Of a stretch of DNA of 9,999 nt, positions 1-5,444 are shown piece after piece. The translations under genes and the position numbers were made by a program. The notes under the pieces are model-generated. The model made no database searches and had not been told where the DNA came from. It saw nothing but the letters and a program-made list of their open reading frames with translations. This stretch comes from Clostridium sp. SCN 57-10 (GTDB taxonomy: Bacteria > Bacillota > Clostridia > Oscillospirales > Butyricicoccaceae). The stretch's first letter is position 1. The number at the start of each line of letters is the position of its first letter. Location: the NCBI GenBank assembly GCA_001725215.1, contig MEFT01000032.1, positions 4,038 through 14,036 of the forward strand, in the 5' to 3' direction.

Positions 1-795
1 TTTTTCGGCATAGCCGCGCGAACTGTCAAGAAAAATGAAATGATTTTCGCCAAAATCAAACGAGTAATATTCCGGTCCATACAGTTTTAGATAGGTGCTG
101 CGTCCGTTCCCGCGTATATCATGGTTGCCCAACGTGGTACACAGGGTTGTTGAAATGCCGGATACCATCTGATCAAATATGCGATACTGGTTGGGTTTCC
201 CGCTGTAAACTAGGTCGCCGTTGTCAATCACAAACGCGGGGTTCAGTGCGTTTACCTGCGCGATTATTTTATCGAAGGTCTCATAACCGTCGCGGCTGTC
301 CCCAAGTATAACATAATTATCGTCTTCCGTATCGCTCGGCTGGGAAGGAATGATCTGTGTGATCTCTCCAGCATCAACATTCAGAGCAAATTCCAGCGTA
401 TTTACCGTAATCCTTGAAGGGGCAAAACTTTTGTCTATGCTCGAAGCATAAAATTCAGGATTGATATTTTCAAGATCGATTGAAATATGTGCTGCCGACG
501 TATTTGTATTCTTAATCTCAATTACGGGCAGCGGTGACAACGCCCTGACGACAAGGCGGTCGCCGGAGTTGCTCTGTTGAATTCCTTTCACGAACCCACC
601 ACGAACGGTGATTTCGGCCCCGTTCCAACGGTAGCCGGAAGTAGAATCGTCAGGGTTATAGTTTAATGAGAGTGGGGTGAAACCGCTGTTGATGTCATAG
701 CTGTGATAAGCGTTGTACAGGAACAGGCCGGTGCCCGCAACGAGGCAAACGCACAGCAAAATAATCATGAGTTTGATAATTTTCTTAATTTTCAC
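1..795 (-). CDS. Membrane-anchored metallophosphoesterase, N-terminal part (runs off the window)
   Basis: This is a calcineurin-like phosphoesterase, a dimetal enzyme cleaving phosphate esters, probably displayed outside the membrane. Reading starts at GTG 795, with a GAGGAG ribosome site at 804-809, eight bases upstream; 265 codons are open to the window edge. Residues 1-7 are basic and 8-27 form a single hydrophobic segment (signal anchor). Residues about 30-150 form a beta-rich region unlike the catalytic domain. The catalytic motifs then appear in order: GDSRDG (165-170), DNGDLVYSG (191-199) and LGNHD (222-226), matching the first three metal-binding blocks of the family. The later histidine blocks lie beyond the window. 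The GTG start and open end would hide it from simple ATG-to-stop ORF calling. It points away from the prophage and is probably a host gene flanking it. Substrate cannot be told from the sequence. Confidence 0.9.
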   Translation of the reverse strand, partial: MKIKKIIKLMIILLCVCLVAGTGLFLYNAYHSYDINSGFTPLSLNYNPDDSTSGYRWNGAEITVRGGFVKGIQQSNSGDRLVVRALSPLPVIEIKNTNTSAAHISIDLENINPEFYASSIDKSFAPSRITVNTLEFALNVDAGEITQIIPSQPSDTEDDNYVILGDSRDGYETFDKIIAQVNALNPAFVIDNGDLVYSGKPNQYRIFDQMVSGISTTLCTTLGNHDIRGNGRSTYLKLYGPEYYSFDFGENHFIFLDSSRGYAEK

Positions 796-927
796 CCGCA
801 ACACTCCTCGATTTCTCTGGAAAAGCTTAGATTATTTTTAACTAAAATACCAAAATTATAAATGCAAAATATACCGACAATACCGATGTCACTTAATATA
901 TAGCTTTCCTTTAGATTTGTAAAGTAG
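796..927. other. AT-rich upstream region of the metallophosphoesterase gene
   Basis: This is the 5' flank of the minus-strand phosphoesterase gene. On the minus strand a perfect TATAAT (855-860) could be a -10 box, but no good -35 stands at 16-18 bases, so the promoter is uncertain. Just upstream of it a direct repeat of seven bases, ATACCGA, occurs at 871-877 and 880-886. This could be a regulator site or chance. No ORF with a ribosome site is seen here on either strand. Confidence 0.35.
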
Positions 928-963
928 CAGTGCCCCCAGCCGATATTCGGCAGGGGGGCACTG
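928..963. terminator. Strong GC-rich hairpin, possible terminator of the minus-strand fragment
   Basis: A perfect 10-base inverted repeat (928-937 with 954-963) encloses a second 5-base stem (939-943 with 947-951) around a three-base loop. It lies 47 bases beyond the stop codon of the minus-strand fragment at 1011, where a terminator would be expected. There is no clean T-run on either strand, so it is either a weak intrinsic terminator or another structural element. Confidence 0.45.
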
Positions 964-1010
964 TCTTCACATCATTTGACCATGCCGCCCATTACATGTC
1001 GGCCTTCATT

Positions 1011-1175
1011 CTATCTTCCCAACAGCTTCACCAACCGATGCAAAAATACCACCATCATTTCGCGGGTGCAAGCGGCTTTGTACTGCATGTATCCGCTGCC
1101 GTCGCCGGCGATGATGCCGTTCTTTTTACCCCTCTCCCCAACATTGGTGCTCGCAAGTTTGGTTGCTTTTGCTAC
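1011..1175 (-). pseudogene. Fragment: C-terminal end of an SLH-like / lysin wall-binding domain
   Basis: The minus strand reads about 54 codons ending at TAG 1013-1011. The translation contains KKNGIIAGDGSGYMQ, then ACTREMMVVFLHRLVK. This resembles the end of an S-layer-homology-type repeat, which typically reads NGIIxGxGxG...(I/L)TREexxxxLxR; similar modules also end some Firmicutes phage lysins. There is no start codon with a ribosome site, and reading beyond about 1175 passes into the promoter and start of the plus-strand gene. It therefore looks like the surviving 3' end of a gene cut by insertion of the plus-strand cassette. It could have belonged to an old prophage lysin or to a host wall protein. 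The assignment rests on motif resemblance over a short stretch. Confidence 0.5.
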
Positions 1176-1190
1176 GACTTTTGGTATACT
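1163..1190 (+). promoter_or_regulatory. Promoter of the five-helix membrane protein gene
   Basis: TTGCTT (1163-1168), 16 bases, then TATACT (1185-1190), preceded by TTGG (extended -10 character). Transcription would begin near 1197, leaving a leader of about 27 bases before ATG 1224. The same TTGGTATACT core with the same spacing recurs at 1952-1979 ahead of the next gene. Confidence 0.65.
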
Positions 1191-1223
1191 GAAACTATAG
1201 GTAATTATTTGATGGAGGTAATT

Positions 1224-1772
1224 ATGGGCAAAGGTAATAACGAAAGCAATAGGAATGACAAGCTTGAACTAAGAGAAGAATTCGAACTTCGGGAAAAACG
1301 TCTGGCTCTGGTGTATAAGCTGTTATATGTATTTGCAGCAATCTGGGCATCGATTTTACTCGCATATGCATCTAATCCGCACGAAACTGCTCCGTTGTTC
1401 TGCGGACTTTTGGCGACTCTTGCAACCGCAATTACGAATATCATCTTTTTTATATTCAGCGAGTTGCGTTGCCTCGGAATTACAGCCATTGTTGACAACG
1501 AAATCAAATATATTGCCGATGAGAAATATCTAAGCATATGGGATACGTTTGGCTTGTCTTTATTCGTATCCATGTTATTGACATGGGTAAACATGATGTT
1601 TCCGCAAATTTTCACGCAAGTTCTTATTGCGGTTGTATTAACCGTAGGGGTTATCGCGGAGGGTATAAGCATATTTTTCACAAAAAAGGTTGGATTAATT
1701 ATCCGAAACATTGCGACTCCGATGGTTTTATATGCTTTATTTTCTGTACTGCAATTTTCTTCATCAGTATAA
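1224..1772 (+). CDS. Hypothetical five-helix integral membrane protein
   Basis: I do not recognise a family for this 182-residue protein. The start is ATG 1224, with GGAGG at 1214-1218 five bases upstream; reading further upstream would run back through the promoter and the minus-strand fragment. Residues 1-28 are highly charged (NRNDKLELREEFELREKR) and predicted helical and cytoplasmic. Hydrophobic segments follow at about 29-49, 57-78, 104-126, 131-152 and 157-177. The loop at 79-103 is polar, with several acidic residues. There are no transporter or enzyme motifs. It is monocistronic from a promoter at 1163-1190, stands first in an AT-rich plus-strand block, and is opposed in direction to the prophage late genes. 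Small polytopic proteins in this position are often superinfection-exclusion or defence effectors, but nothing in the sequence decides this. Confidence 0.8.
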   Translation: MGKGNNESNRNDKLELREEFELREKRLALVYKLLYVFAAIWASILLAYASNPHETAPLFCGLLATLATAITNIIFFIFSELRCLGITAIVDNEIKYIADEKYLSIWDTFGLSLFVSMLLTWVNMMFPQIFTQVLIAVVLTVGVIAEGISIFFTKKVGLIIRNIATPMVLYALFSVLQFSSSV

Positions 1773-1832
1773 TGCTATGCTGAATCCGTGTGATACTCGC
1801 ACATTATCTCGCTCGAGTTTTCACCATTGAAT

Positions 1833-1899
1833 CAATTCATATTACTAAAAGATTATAGCCCTCTATCTTTGTTAGCTACTGTGTAATCTGAATGAATTG
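1833..1899. repeat. Nested imperfect inverted repeats in the spacer between plus-strand genes
   Basis: The 219-base spacer at 1773-1991 has no ORF with a ribosome site. It holds an outer inverted repeat, 1833-1845 against 1883-1899 (eight bases, then five more after a 4-base bulge), and an inner 6-base stem, AAAGAT 1848-1853 with ATCTTT 1865-1870. It may fold in RNA as a long, AT-rich stem. It lacks the T-run of a classic terminator, though it could end transcription of the upstream gene weakly. CTCGAG at 1812-1817 is a simple palindrome. Confidence 0.35.
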
Positions 1900-1951
1900 C
1901 CTATCTTGCTTATATAATACTAATGGAGAAATGATTTTTATCTCCCAGGGG

Positions 1952-1979
1952 TTGATTTTATGCCACAAGTTGGTATACT
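1952..1979 (+). promoter_or_regulatory. Promoter-like element ahead of the three-gene operon, twin of the one at 1163
   Basis: TTGATT (1952-1957), 16 bases, then TATACT (1974-1979) preceded by TTGG. It matches the 1163-1190 promoter at 18 of 28 positions, including the whole ten-base core TTGGTATACT. Transcription would start near 1986, only about six bases before ATG 1992. Either that ATG is used almost leaderless, or translation starts later. Confidence 0.5.
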
Positions 1980-1991
1980 AGAAATATAAGG

Positions 1992-2540
1992 ATGGTTTTG
2001 TTATCAAGGTGCGTATTCCTTATAATAGCAACTATCGGACTTGGGGTGAATGTTATAGATTTGTTTAATACTGTAAGTAGCGTCGTAGGCAATATTATTG
2101 GTATACTGGGTATTATCATAAGTACTTTATCTTTTTTTAAAATACGAAAAATTAAAAAAGCCTTAGATCAATACAAAAAAAGATTGCAGCTGCGTGATCT
2201 GTATAAACAGTTTTATGACCAACAAGAATCGTTAAAAAAGCAAATACAAAGTCTTTTAAAATGTGCTGGTTCTGGAAAGGTTCCGATAAAACGCTTGGAT
2301 TTCTTTTCCGGATTAAGTATTTTGGCAGGAACATTGGATGGCATGCTCAGCAATTATGCTGAAATCTTTGAATCATTAGATATCAACCACGAGCAAGAAG
2401 AACGAATTAGGGTTTTTATCAGGGACACAAAAGGGATTGATATTGACAACCCACCGTCAAGCTCTTGTCGTTATATCGTCGAATTGGAATACATCAGAAG
2501 CATTATGTGCAAAGAGAGGATTATTTATGACATATACTGA
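1992..2540 (+). CDS. Hypothetical membrane-anchored coiled-coil protein, first gene of the operon
   Basis: I do not recognise this protein; length is 182 residues from ATG 1992. Hydrophobic segments lie at about 7-24 and 31-49, followed by a basic stop-transfer stretch (FFKIRKIKKALDQYKKR, 48-64) and a coiled-coil-like helix to about residue 90. The remainder (100-182) is soluble and acidic to mixed. The start is uncertain. AAGG 1988-1991 abuts ATG 1992. TTG 1998 would have better spacing. GTG 2046 would give 164 residues with one membrane segment beginning MNVIDLFNTVSS, and would follow a near-consensus promoter at 1998-2026. The single-anchor form looks like a more usual design (inference). 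The gene overlaps the next by 14 bases, so the products are probably made together. Likely role: membrane tether or sensor for the two downstream proteins. Confidence 0.75.
   Translation: MVLLSRCVFLIIATIGLGVNVIDLFNTVSSVVGNIIGILGIIISTLSFFKIRKIKKALDQYKKRLQLRDLYKQFYDQQESLKKQIQSLLKCAGSGKVPIKRLDFFSGLSILAGTLDGMLSNYAEIFESLDINHEQEERIRVFIRDTKGIDIDNPPSSSCRYIVELEYIRSIMCKERIIYDIY
1998..2026 (+). promoter_or_regulatory. Near-consensus sigma-A promoter inside the start region of the coiled-coil gene
   Basis: TTGTTA (1998-2003), exactly 17 bases, then a perfect TATAAT (2021-2026). Predicted transcription start is about 2033, with GTG 2046 as the first in-frame start after it. If this is the real promoter, the first protein of the operon begins at 2046 rather than 1992. 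Confidence 0.5.
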
Positions 2541-2955
2541 GAAAATTCAGAAGCTGATTGTAGCATTAAACACACTCACTACCGAAACAAAGATCAGTTG
2601 GGCGCCTTTCCCGGAATATATCGAGTTGACAAATAATATATACGCAAAAAAATATATGGTCGAATATAATAGGTATCTATACTCTTCTGGAACACATCCA
2701 ATTATATCTGAATACACATCCAAAGCTTGTTCTATTTCCGGAGGAGCAATTTTTTTAGTTAATTTCATTGAAACAAAGTCCGAACGGAACTATTATATCT
2801 TGGCATATCAAGATAGTCCTAACCGACCTATAAAAGAACTAACCGCACAAACCGACTTTCAAAATGAATTGATGGCTTTATCTATATCTATATCATCGCA
2901 AGAAGATCCAGGATTTCAATTTATCGATGAGATTATCAACTTAGCAAATGAATAG
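2527..2955 (+). CDS. Hypothetical soluble protein, second gene of the operon
   Basis: This 142-residue protein starts at ATG 2527, with GAGAGGA at 2514-2520 six bases upstream; a longer in-frame reading from 2437 lies within the preceding gene and lacks such a site. There are no membrane segments. The N-terminal half is mixed helix. The middle alternates strands (GGAIFLVNF 72-80; RNYYILAYQD 87-96). The end is helical: FQNELMALSISISSQ (111-125), then FQFIDEIINL (130-139). This strand-strand-helix pattern recalls small companion proteins found near toxins and phage cargo, but I cannot name a family. It overlaps the upstream gene by 14 bases and the downstream gene by eight, so all three are translationally coupled. 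Possible roles are adaptor, inhibitor or immunity protein of the lyase-like protein that follows (inference). Confidence 0.8.
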   Translation: MTYTEKIQKLIVALNTLTTETKISWAPFPEYIELTNNIYAKKYMVEYNRYLYSSGTHPIISEYTSKACSISGGAIFLVNFIETKSERNYYILAYQDSPNRPIKELTAQTDFQNELMALSISISSQEDPGFQFIDEIINLANE

Positions 2956-3466
2956 AACAACAGCGAAGATTAAATATTACGCTGATAAACATGGCATTCC
3001 ATATGAAATTCTGCTCGGAATTTATACTCTCGAGACAACATACCGGGTAGCGATCCATAGATTTGCCGAAAACTCGATAGTAACGATTTTACTTTTTTTA
3101 AACATTATGTTTGGAGTGCGTGTAAAGAACTTTACAATTGGGCATTGTCAGGTTGGGTTAGCAACAATTCTAATATGCTCTGGTAGTCCTGTGTACCGAC
3201 ACAGTAAACACCTTGTTGGTTTATCACTACAAGACTGTAGCACCATTATCCGCGCTATGCGTAAGAATACTAACATCAATTGTTGCGCACAGTACATTTC
3301 TTCTGTGTATAGTAATTTCGCTTCTATATACGGTGTTGGTGGAACCCTTGTGCGCCGCCTCGGCGAGCTATATAATGGCACATATACTTATGGCCTTTTG
3401 CTAGATAATCTCGTTCTTTCTTACGAATCAGCCGCACAAATGCCTACTCATGTTGCGCATCATTAA
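2948..3466 (+). CDS. Lytic transglycosylase-like (lysozyme-fold) protein without signal peptide, third gene of the operon
   Basis: The 172-residue translation follows the order of landmarks of the SLT/lysozyme fold. YADKHGIPYEILLGIYTLET (11-30) matches the opening helices and places the presumed catalytic Glu at E29. TIGHCQVG (63-70) corresponds to the family's (I/L)G(I/P)xQ(V/I) block. NINCCAQYIS (109-118) matches the N-(I/V)-xxGAxYL block. LYNGTYTYG (141-149) matches the AYN-G...Y block. Such enzymes cleave the MurNAc-GlcNAc bond of peptidoglycan, or chitin-like sugars, using one Glu. There is no signal peptide, though 43-56 is hydrophobic. Five cysteines (67, 77, 97, 112, 113) are unusual for an exported Gram-positive enzyme. 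ATG 2948 overlaps the upstream stop (ATGAATAG) and has no ribosome site of its own, so translation depends on coupling. Fold assignment is motif-based; activity is inferred. Confidence 0.72.
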   Translation: MNRTTAKIKYYADKHGIPYEILLGIYTLETTYRVAIHRFAENSIVTILLFLNIMFGVRVKNFTIGHCQVGLATILICSGSPVYRHSKHLVGLSLQDCSTIIRAMRKNTNINCCAQYISSVYSNFASIYGVGGTLVRRLGELYNGTYTYGLLLDNLVLSYESAAQMPTHVAHH

Positions 3467-3563
3467 TCCTGACATTTGCGCACAAGAAAGCAGTTAGACA
3501 ATACCCGCAAGTATATCACGATTTACACTGCTTGTATTTAATCTTCATCATTAACTTCATAGT

Positions 3564-3596
3564 AAAAAGAGGACGGTGCGAACCGTCCTCTTTTTT
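3564..3596. terminator. Bidirectional intrinsic terminator between convergent operons
   Basis: A perfect 14-base stem (3564-3577 with 3582-3595) with core GAGGACGGT closes on a GCGA tetraloop, a GNRA type. T-rich flanks lie on the 3' side in both readings: T at 3591-3596 for the plus strand, and the complement of A at 3564-3568 for the minus strand. It ends the plus-strand cassette 98 bases after its last stop, and the late phage operon directly at the endolysin stop codon, which lies within the stem. Confidence 0.92.
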
Positions 3597-4818
3597 ATTG
3601 AATATCTGCCGCCGCTACCCAGGTTTCTCCGTCAATCACGCGGCGACGCACTGATACTGTATCCTTCGGCGTCTTCGGCTCGTCGGCCCAAGTTACGCCC
3701 ATGTGTTCGCATAAGCCGCGCACGTCAGCCTCGGCGCATTTGGCGCGATACTGCGGCGTTTTCAGTTTTTCCACCTCTGTCCGGCTTGTGTGGAAGCCGT
3801 GCTCGACGAGCACAGCGGGACATTTGGTGTCGCGCAGTACCTGGTAGTTATCCACACTCATACCCCGGTCGCGGCAGCCGAGCAACGGGATCGCAGCAGT
3901 ACGGATCTTCTCTGCCAGCTGTTCCGCCTTTCCTCCCTTTGCAATGATATGAGCGCTCCAGCCTGTTACATCGCTCCAACCTTCGCCCGACGCATTGGTG
4001 TGAATGCTGATAAAGTAGTCGCACCCGGCGTCATTGCAGATTTTGCAGCGTTCAGACAGCGGCACGTCGTGCTCATCCGGACACGTAAGTACCACGGATA
4101 CTCCGCAGCGCTCAAGATGTTTCTTAATGCGACCCGCCACGTCACGATTAAACTCGTATTCCAGATAGCTGCCATCCGGCGAGCGCTTCCCTGCCGTTTC
4201 AATGCCATGCCCTGCATCGATACATACCTTCATAGGCTTGTCCTCCTCTTTCATCCAAAGCGCGAGCCACGCGGGTACTTTGCGCCCGCTGTCATAGCGA
4301 CCTGCGGGCGTTACTCCCTGTGAGCTTCCGCCGCCGTCCAGATTGATGGCGTTGACGCATCCCATGTCAAGCAGACGCTGACACAGCGTCGCCGTGCTGC
4401 ACGCCTGTGTGTCGCCGTCTGTGACTAGATAGACGACCAACTCGCCCTCCGCCGTCAAGCCGAGCGCCGTACGTCCGCGCTTTGCGTTATCCTTCAACCC
4501 ATCCTTGTTCTGACCATCGCGCACGGCATAAGTATAAGCGCCCACATAATGCTCGGCTCCCGCGGCGTTATCCCACGTCCAGACGGGATTTCCACTCGTG
4601 GGGAATCCAATTCCCCACGTGGCGGATTTGCCCTTTGTTGCGCCGTCTGCAACCACACGAGATAGAATTTCGCCGGAGCCAAATTCAAAAATGGCGGTGT
4701 TGATCAGGATGTGAGCACCAGGCGCTAGCTTCTCAGCCTCCGACAGCGTCCGCGGCGCCCCGATGATACACTGTGTCTTTGCAATGCGCTCAAACGGTAT
4801 TTTGTCTGAGTAGATCAT
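3595..4818 (-). CDS. Phage endolysin: phosphodiester glycosidase-like domain fused to zinc N-acetylmuramoyl-L-alanine amidase
   Basis: A 407-residue lysis enzyme. The C-terminal part (196-375) is an Amidase_3 domain, cutting the MurNAc-L-alanine bond of peptidoglycan. DAGHG gives Zn ligand H204, YLEYEFN gives E220, ISIHTNAS gives H273, and VLVEHGF gives the catalytic E339. The N-terminal part (about 15-190) fits the phosphodiester glycosidase (NAGPA-like) family: RGRTALGLTAEGELVVYLVTDG (114-135) and INLDGGGSSQ (158-167). It may act on phosphodiester-linked wall sugars such as teichoic-acid decorations (inference). A short C-terminal tail (386-407) may bind the wall. MKV at 196 could act as an internal start for the amidase alone, but no clear ribosome site was established. 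ATG 4818 overlaps the holin stop by four bases, giving coupled synthesis. No signal peptide, so release depends on the holin. Confidence 0.93.
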   Translation of the reverse strand: MIYSDKIPFERIAKTQCIIGAPRTLSEAEKLAPGAHILINTAIFEFGSGEILSRVVADGATKGKSATWGIGFPTSGNPVWTWDNAAGAEHYVGAYTYAVRDGQNKDGLKDNAKRGRTALGLTAEGELVVYLVTDGDTQACSTATLCQRLLDMGCVNAINLDGGGSSQGVTPAGRYDSGRKVPAWLALWMKEEDKPMKVCIDAGHGIETAGKRSPDGSYLEYEFNRDVAGRIKKHLERCGVSVVLTCPDEHDVPLSERCKICNDAGCDYFISIHTNASGEGWSDVTGWSAHIIAKGGKAEQLAEKIRTAAIPLLGCRDRGMSVDNYQVLRDTKCPAVLVEHGFHTSRTEVEKLKTPQYRAKCAEADVRGLCEHMGVTWADEPKTPKDTVSVRRRVIDGETWVAAADIQ

Positions 4819-5246
4819 TTTTCGCTCTTCTTTTGCAGCGCTTCGAGTGCGTTCTTAATCGAAGGCGGAAATGGTACACCCATAAGTCCTATGTTCTCGA
4901 TCACACTAAGGCCTTCGTTGCCAATGAAAAACAGAATGGTTGCCGTACGCACGACGGTATCCGTTCCAACCATGCGGTCAAGGTACGTGGATAGCATTAC
5001 AATTAACAGAACCACGCCCTTTTTGCATAATCCTTTAAACCCTGCGCGGCTGTCGAGTGCTCCGCCGCTGCTCTTATTGGAGCGCTTAAAGACGCCAGCA
5101 ACGATAAGCCCGGTTATGTAGTCCACCGCCATGACAAATACAAGCGTTTGCATTGCGGTGTCCCACCCCCCGCAGAATTTTGCGATTACCGTGCCGATGC
5201 CTGCAACGATAGCGAGCACGGCGTTTTTAATGTCCTCGATTTTCAT
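4815..5246 (-). CDS. Phage holin, TcdE / toxin-secretion family (phage_holin_4_1)
   Basis: A 143-residue membrane protein that would form the inner-membrane holes letting the endolysin reach the wall. Hydrophobic segments lie at about 7-24, 31-52, 75-89 and 100-117. The segment VFVMAVDYITGLIVAG (37-52) is characteristic of this family, as is the later GNEGLSVIENIGLMGVPFPP (109-128) and the charged tail ALEALQKKSEK. The start ATG 5246 has a very strong GGGAGGAGG site just upstream. It sits directly before the endolysin with a four-base ATGA overlap, the standard lysis cassette. The same family includes the TcdE protein that releases clostridial toxins. Confidence 0.95.
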   Translation of the reverse strand: MKIEDIKNAVLAIVAGIGTVIAKFCGGWDTAMQTLVFVMAVDYITGLIVAGVFKRSNKSSGGALDSRAGFKGLCKKGVVLLIVMLSTYLDRMVGTDTVVRTATILFFIGNEGLSVIENIGLMGVPFPPSIKNALEALQKKSEK

Positions 5247-5257
5247 GTGCCTCCTCC

Positions 5258-5413
5258 CTACGCTGCCGTGCCGCCGAACTCGGCCGGCACAAGCTCCGGG
5301 AGGCCGAAGTCATTGATGATTACATCGGCAACCGCCTGTTTGAGCTTTGCCGGGACTGCTGCGAATTCGGTGCGCCCCTCCACCACGCGACAAGCAAATA
5401 ACATAGCCATCAT
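5258..5413 (-). CDS. Small phage protein upstream of the holin
   Basis: A 51-residue protein of unknown role. I place the start at ATG 5413 (MMAMLFACRV...), nine bases after AAAGGA (5423-5428); the in-frame ATG at 5422 abuts that site, and longer readings would enter the previous gene. It has a hydrophobic N-terminus, then a polar helix (AKLKQAVADVI) and a proline- and glycine-rich end. Small proteins of this shape, with a VPxxLKxxV core, are common between the tail-fibre and holin genes of Firmicutes prophages, and their function is not known to me. It ends 11 bases before the holin start and shares the late operon. Confidence 0.75.
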   Translation of the reverse strand: MMAMLFACRVVEGRTEFAAVPAKLKQAVADVIINDFGLPELVPAEFGGTAA

Positions 5414-5444
5414 TTCACACATTCCTTTCAAATATTGTAGCAGC

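Noticed and set aside
930..1223. N-terminal extension of 98 residues on the plus-strand membrane protein, beginning at 930 with a non-ATG start
   Set aside because: It runs through the 928-963 hairpin, the minus-strand fragment and the gene's own promoter, and has no ribosome site; ATG 1224 has GGAGG at the right distance.
1205..1711. Minus-strand reading of 168 residues opposite the membrane protein
   Set aside because: It is the antisense shadow of a gene with a promoter, ribosome site and clear membrane-helix pattern; it has no such support itself.
1897..1918. TTGCCT with TATAAT as another promoter in the spacer
   Set aside because: The spacing is only ten bases, and no acceptable -35 lies 16-18 bases before the TATAAT at 1913-1918.
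1931..1981. Short ORF of 16 codons (start ATG 1931) just before the operon
   Set aside because: The purine-rich site at 1925 is too close to the ATG, and it overlaps the promoter element; no sign of selection can be seen.
2437..2526. Longer start for the second operon gene
   Set aside because: The extra 30 residues lie inside the first gene with no ribosome site, while ATG 2527 has GAGAGGA six bases upstream.
2527..3466. Classical type II toxin-antitoxin pair
   Set aside because: Neither protein shows a known toxin or DNA-binding antitoxin fold by motif, and a membrane protein is coupled upstream; toxin-immunity logic remains only a hypothesis.
3467..3563. Prophage attachment site or tRNA at the cargo boundary
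   Set aside because: No tRNA-like sequence and no matching core repeat could be identified on the left side; the imperfect inverted repeat at 3484-3535 is not enough.
3790..4323. Plus-strand open frame of 177 residues opposite the endolysin
   Set aside because: Antisense to the amidase domain, whose Zn ligands and catalytic Glu are all intact on the other strand.
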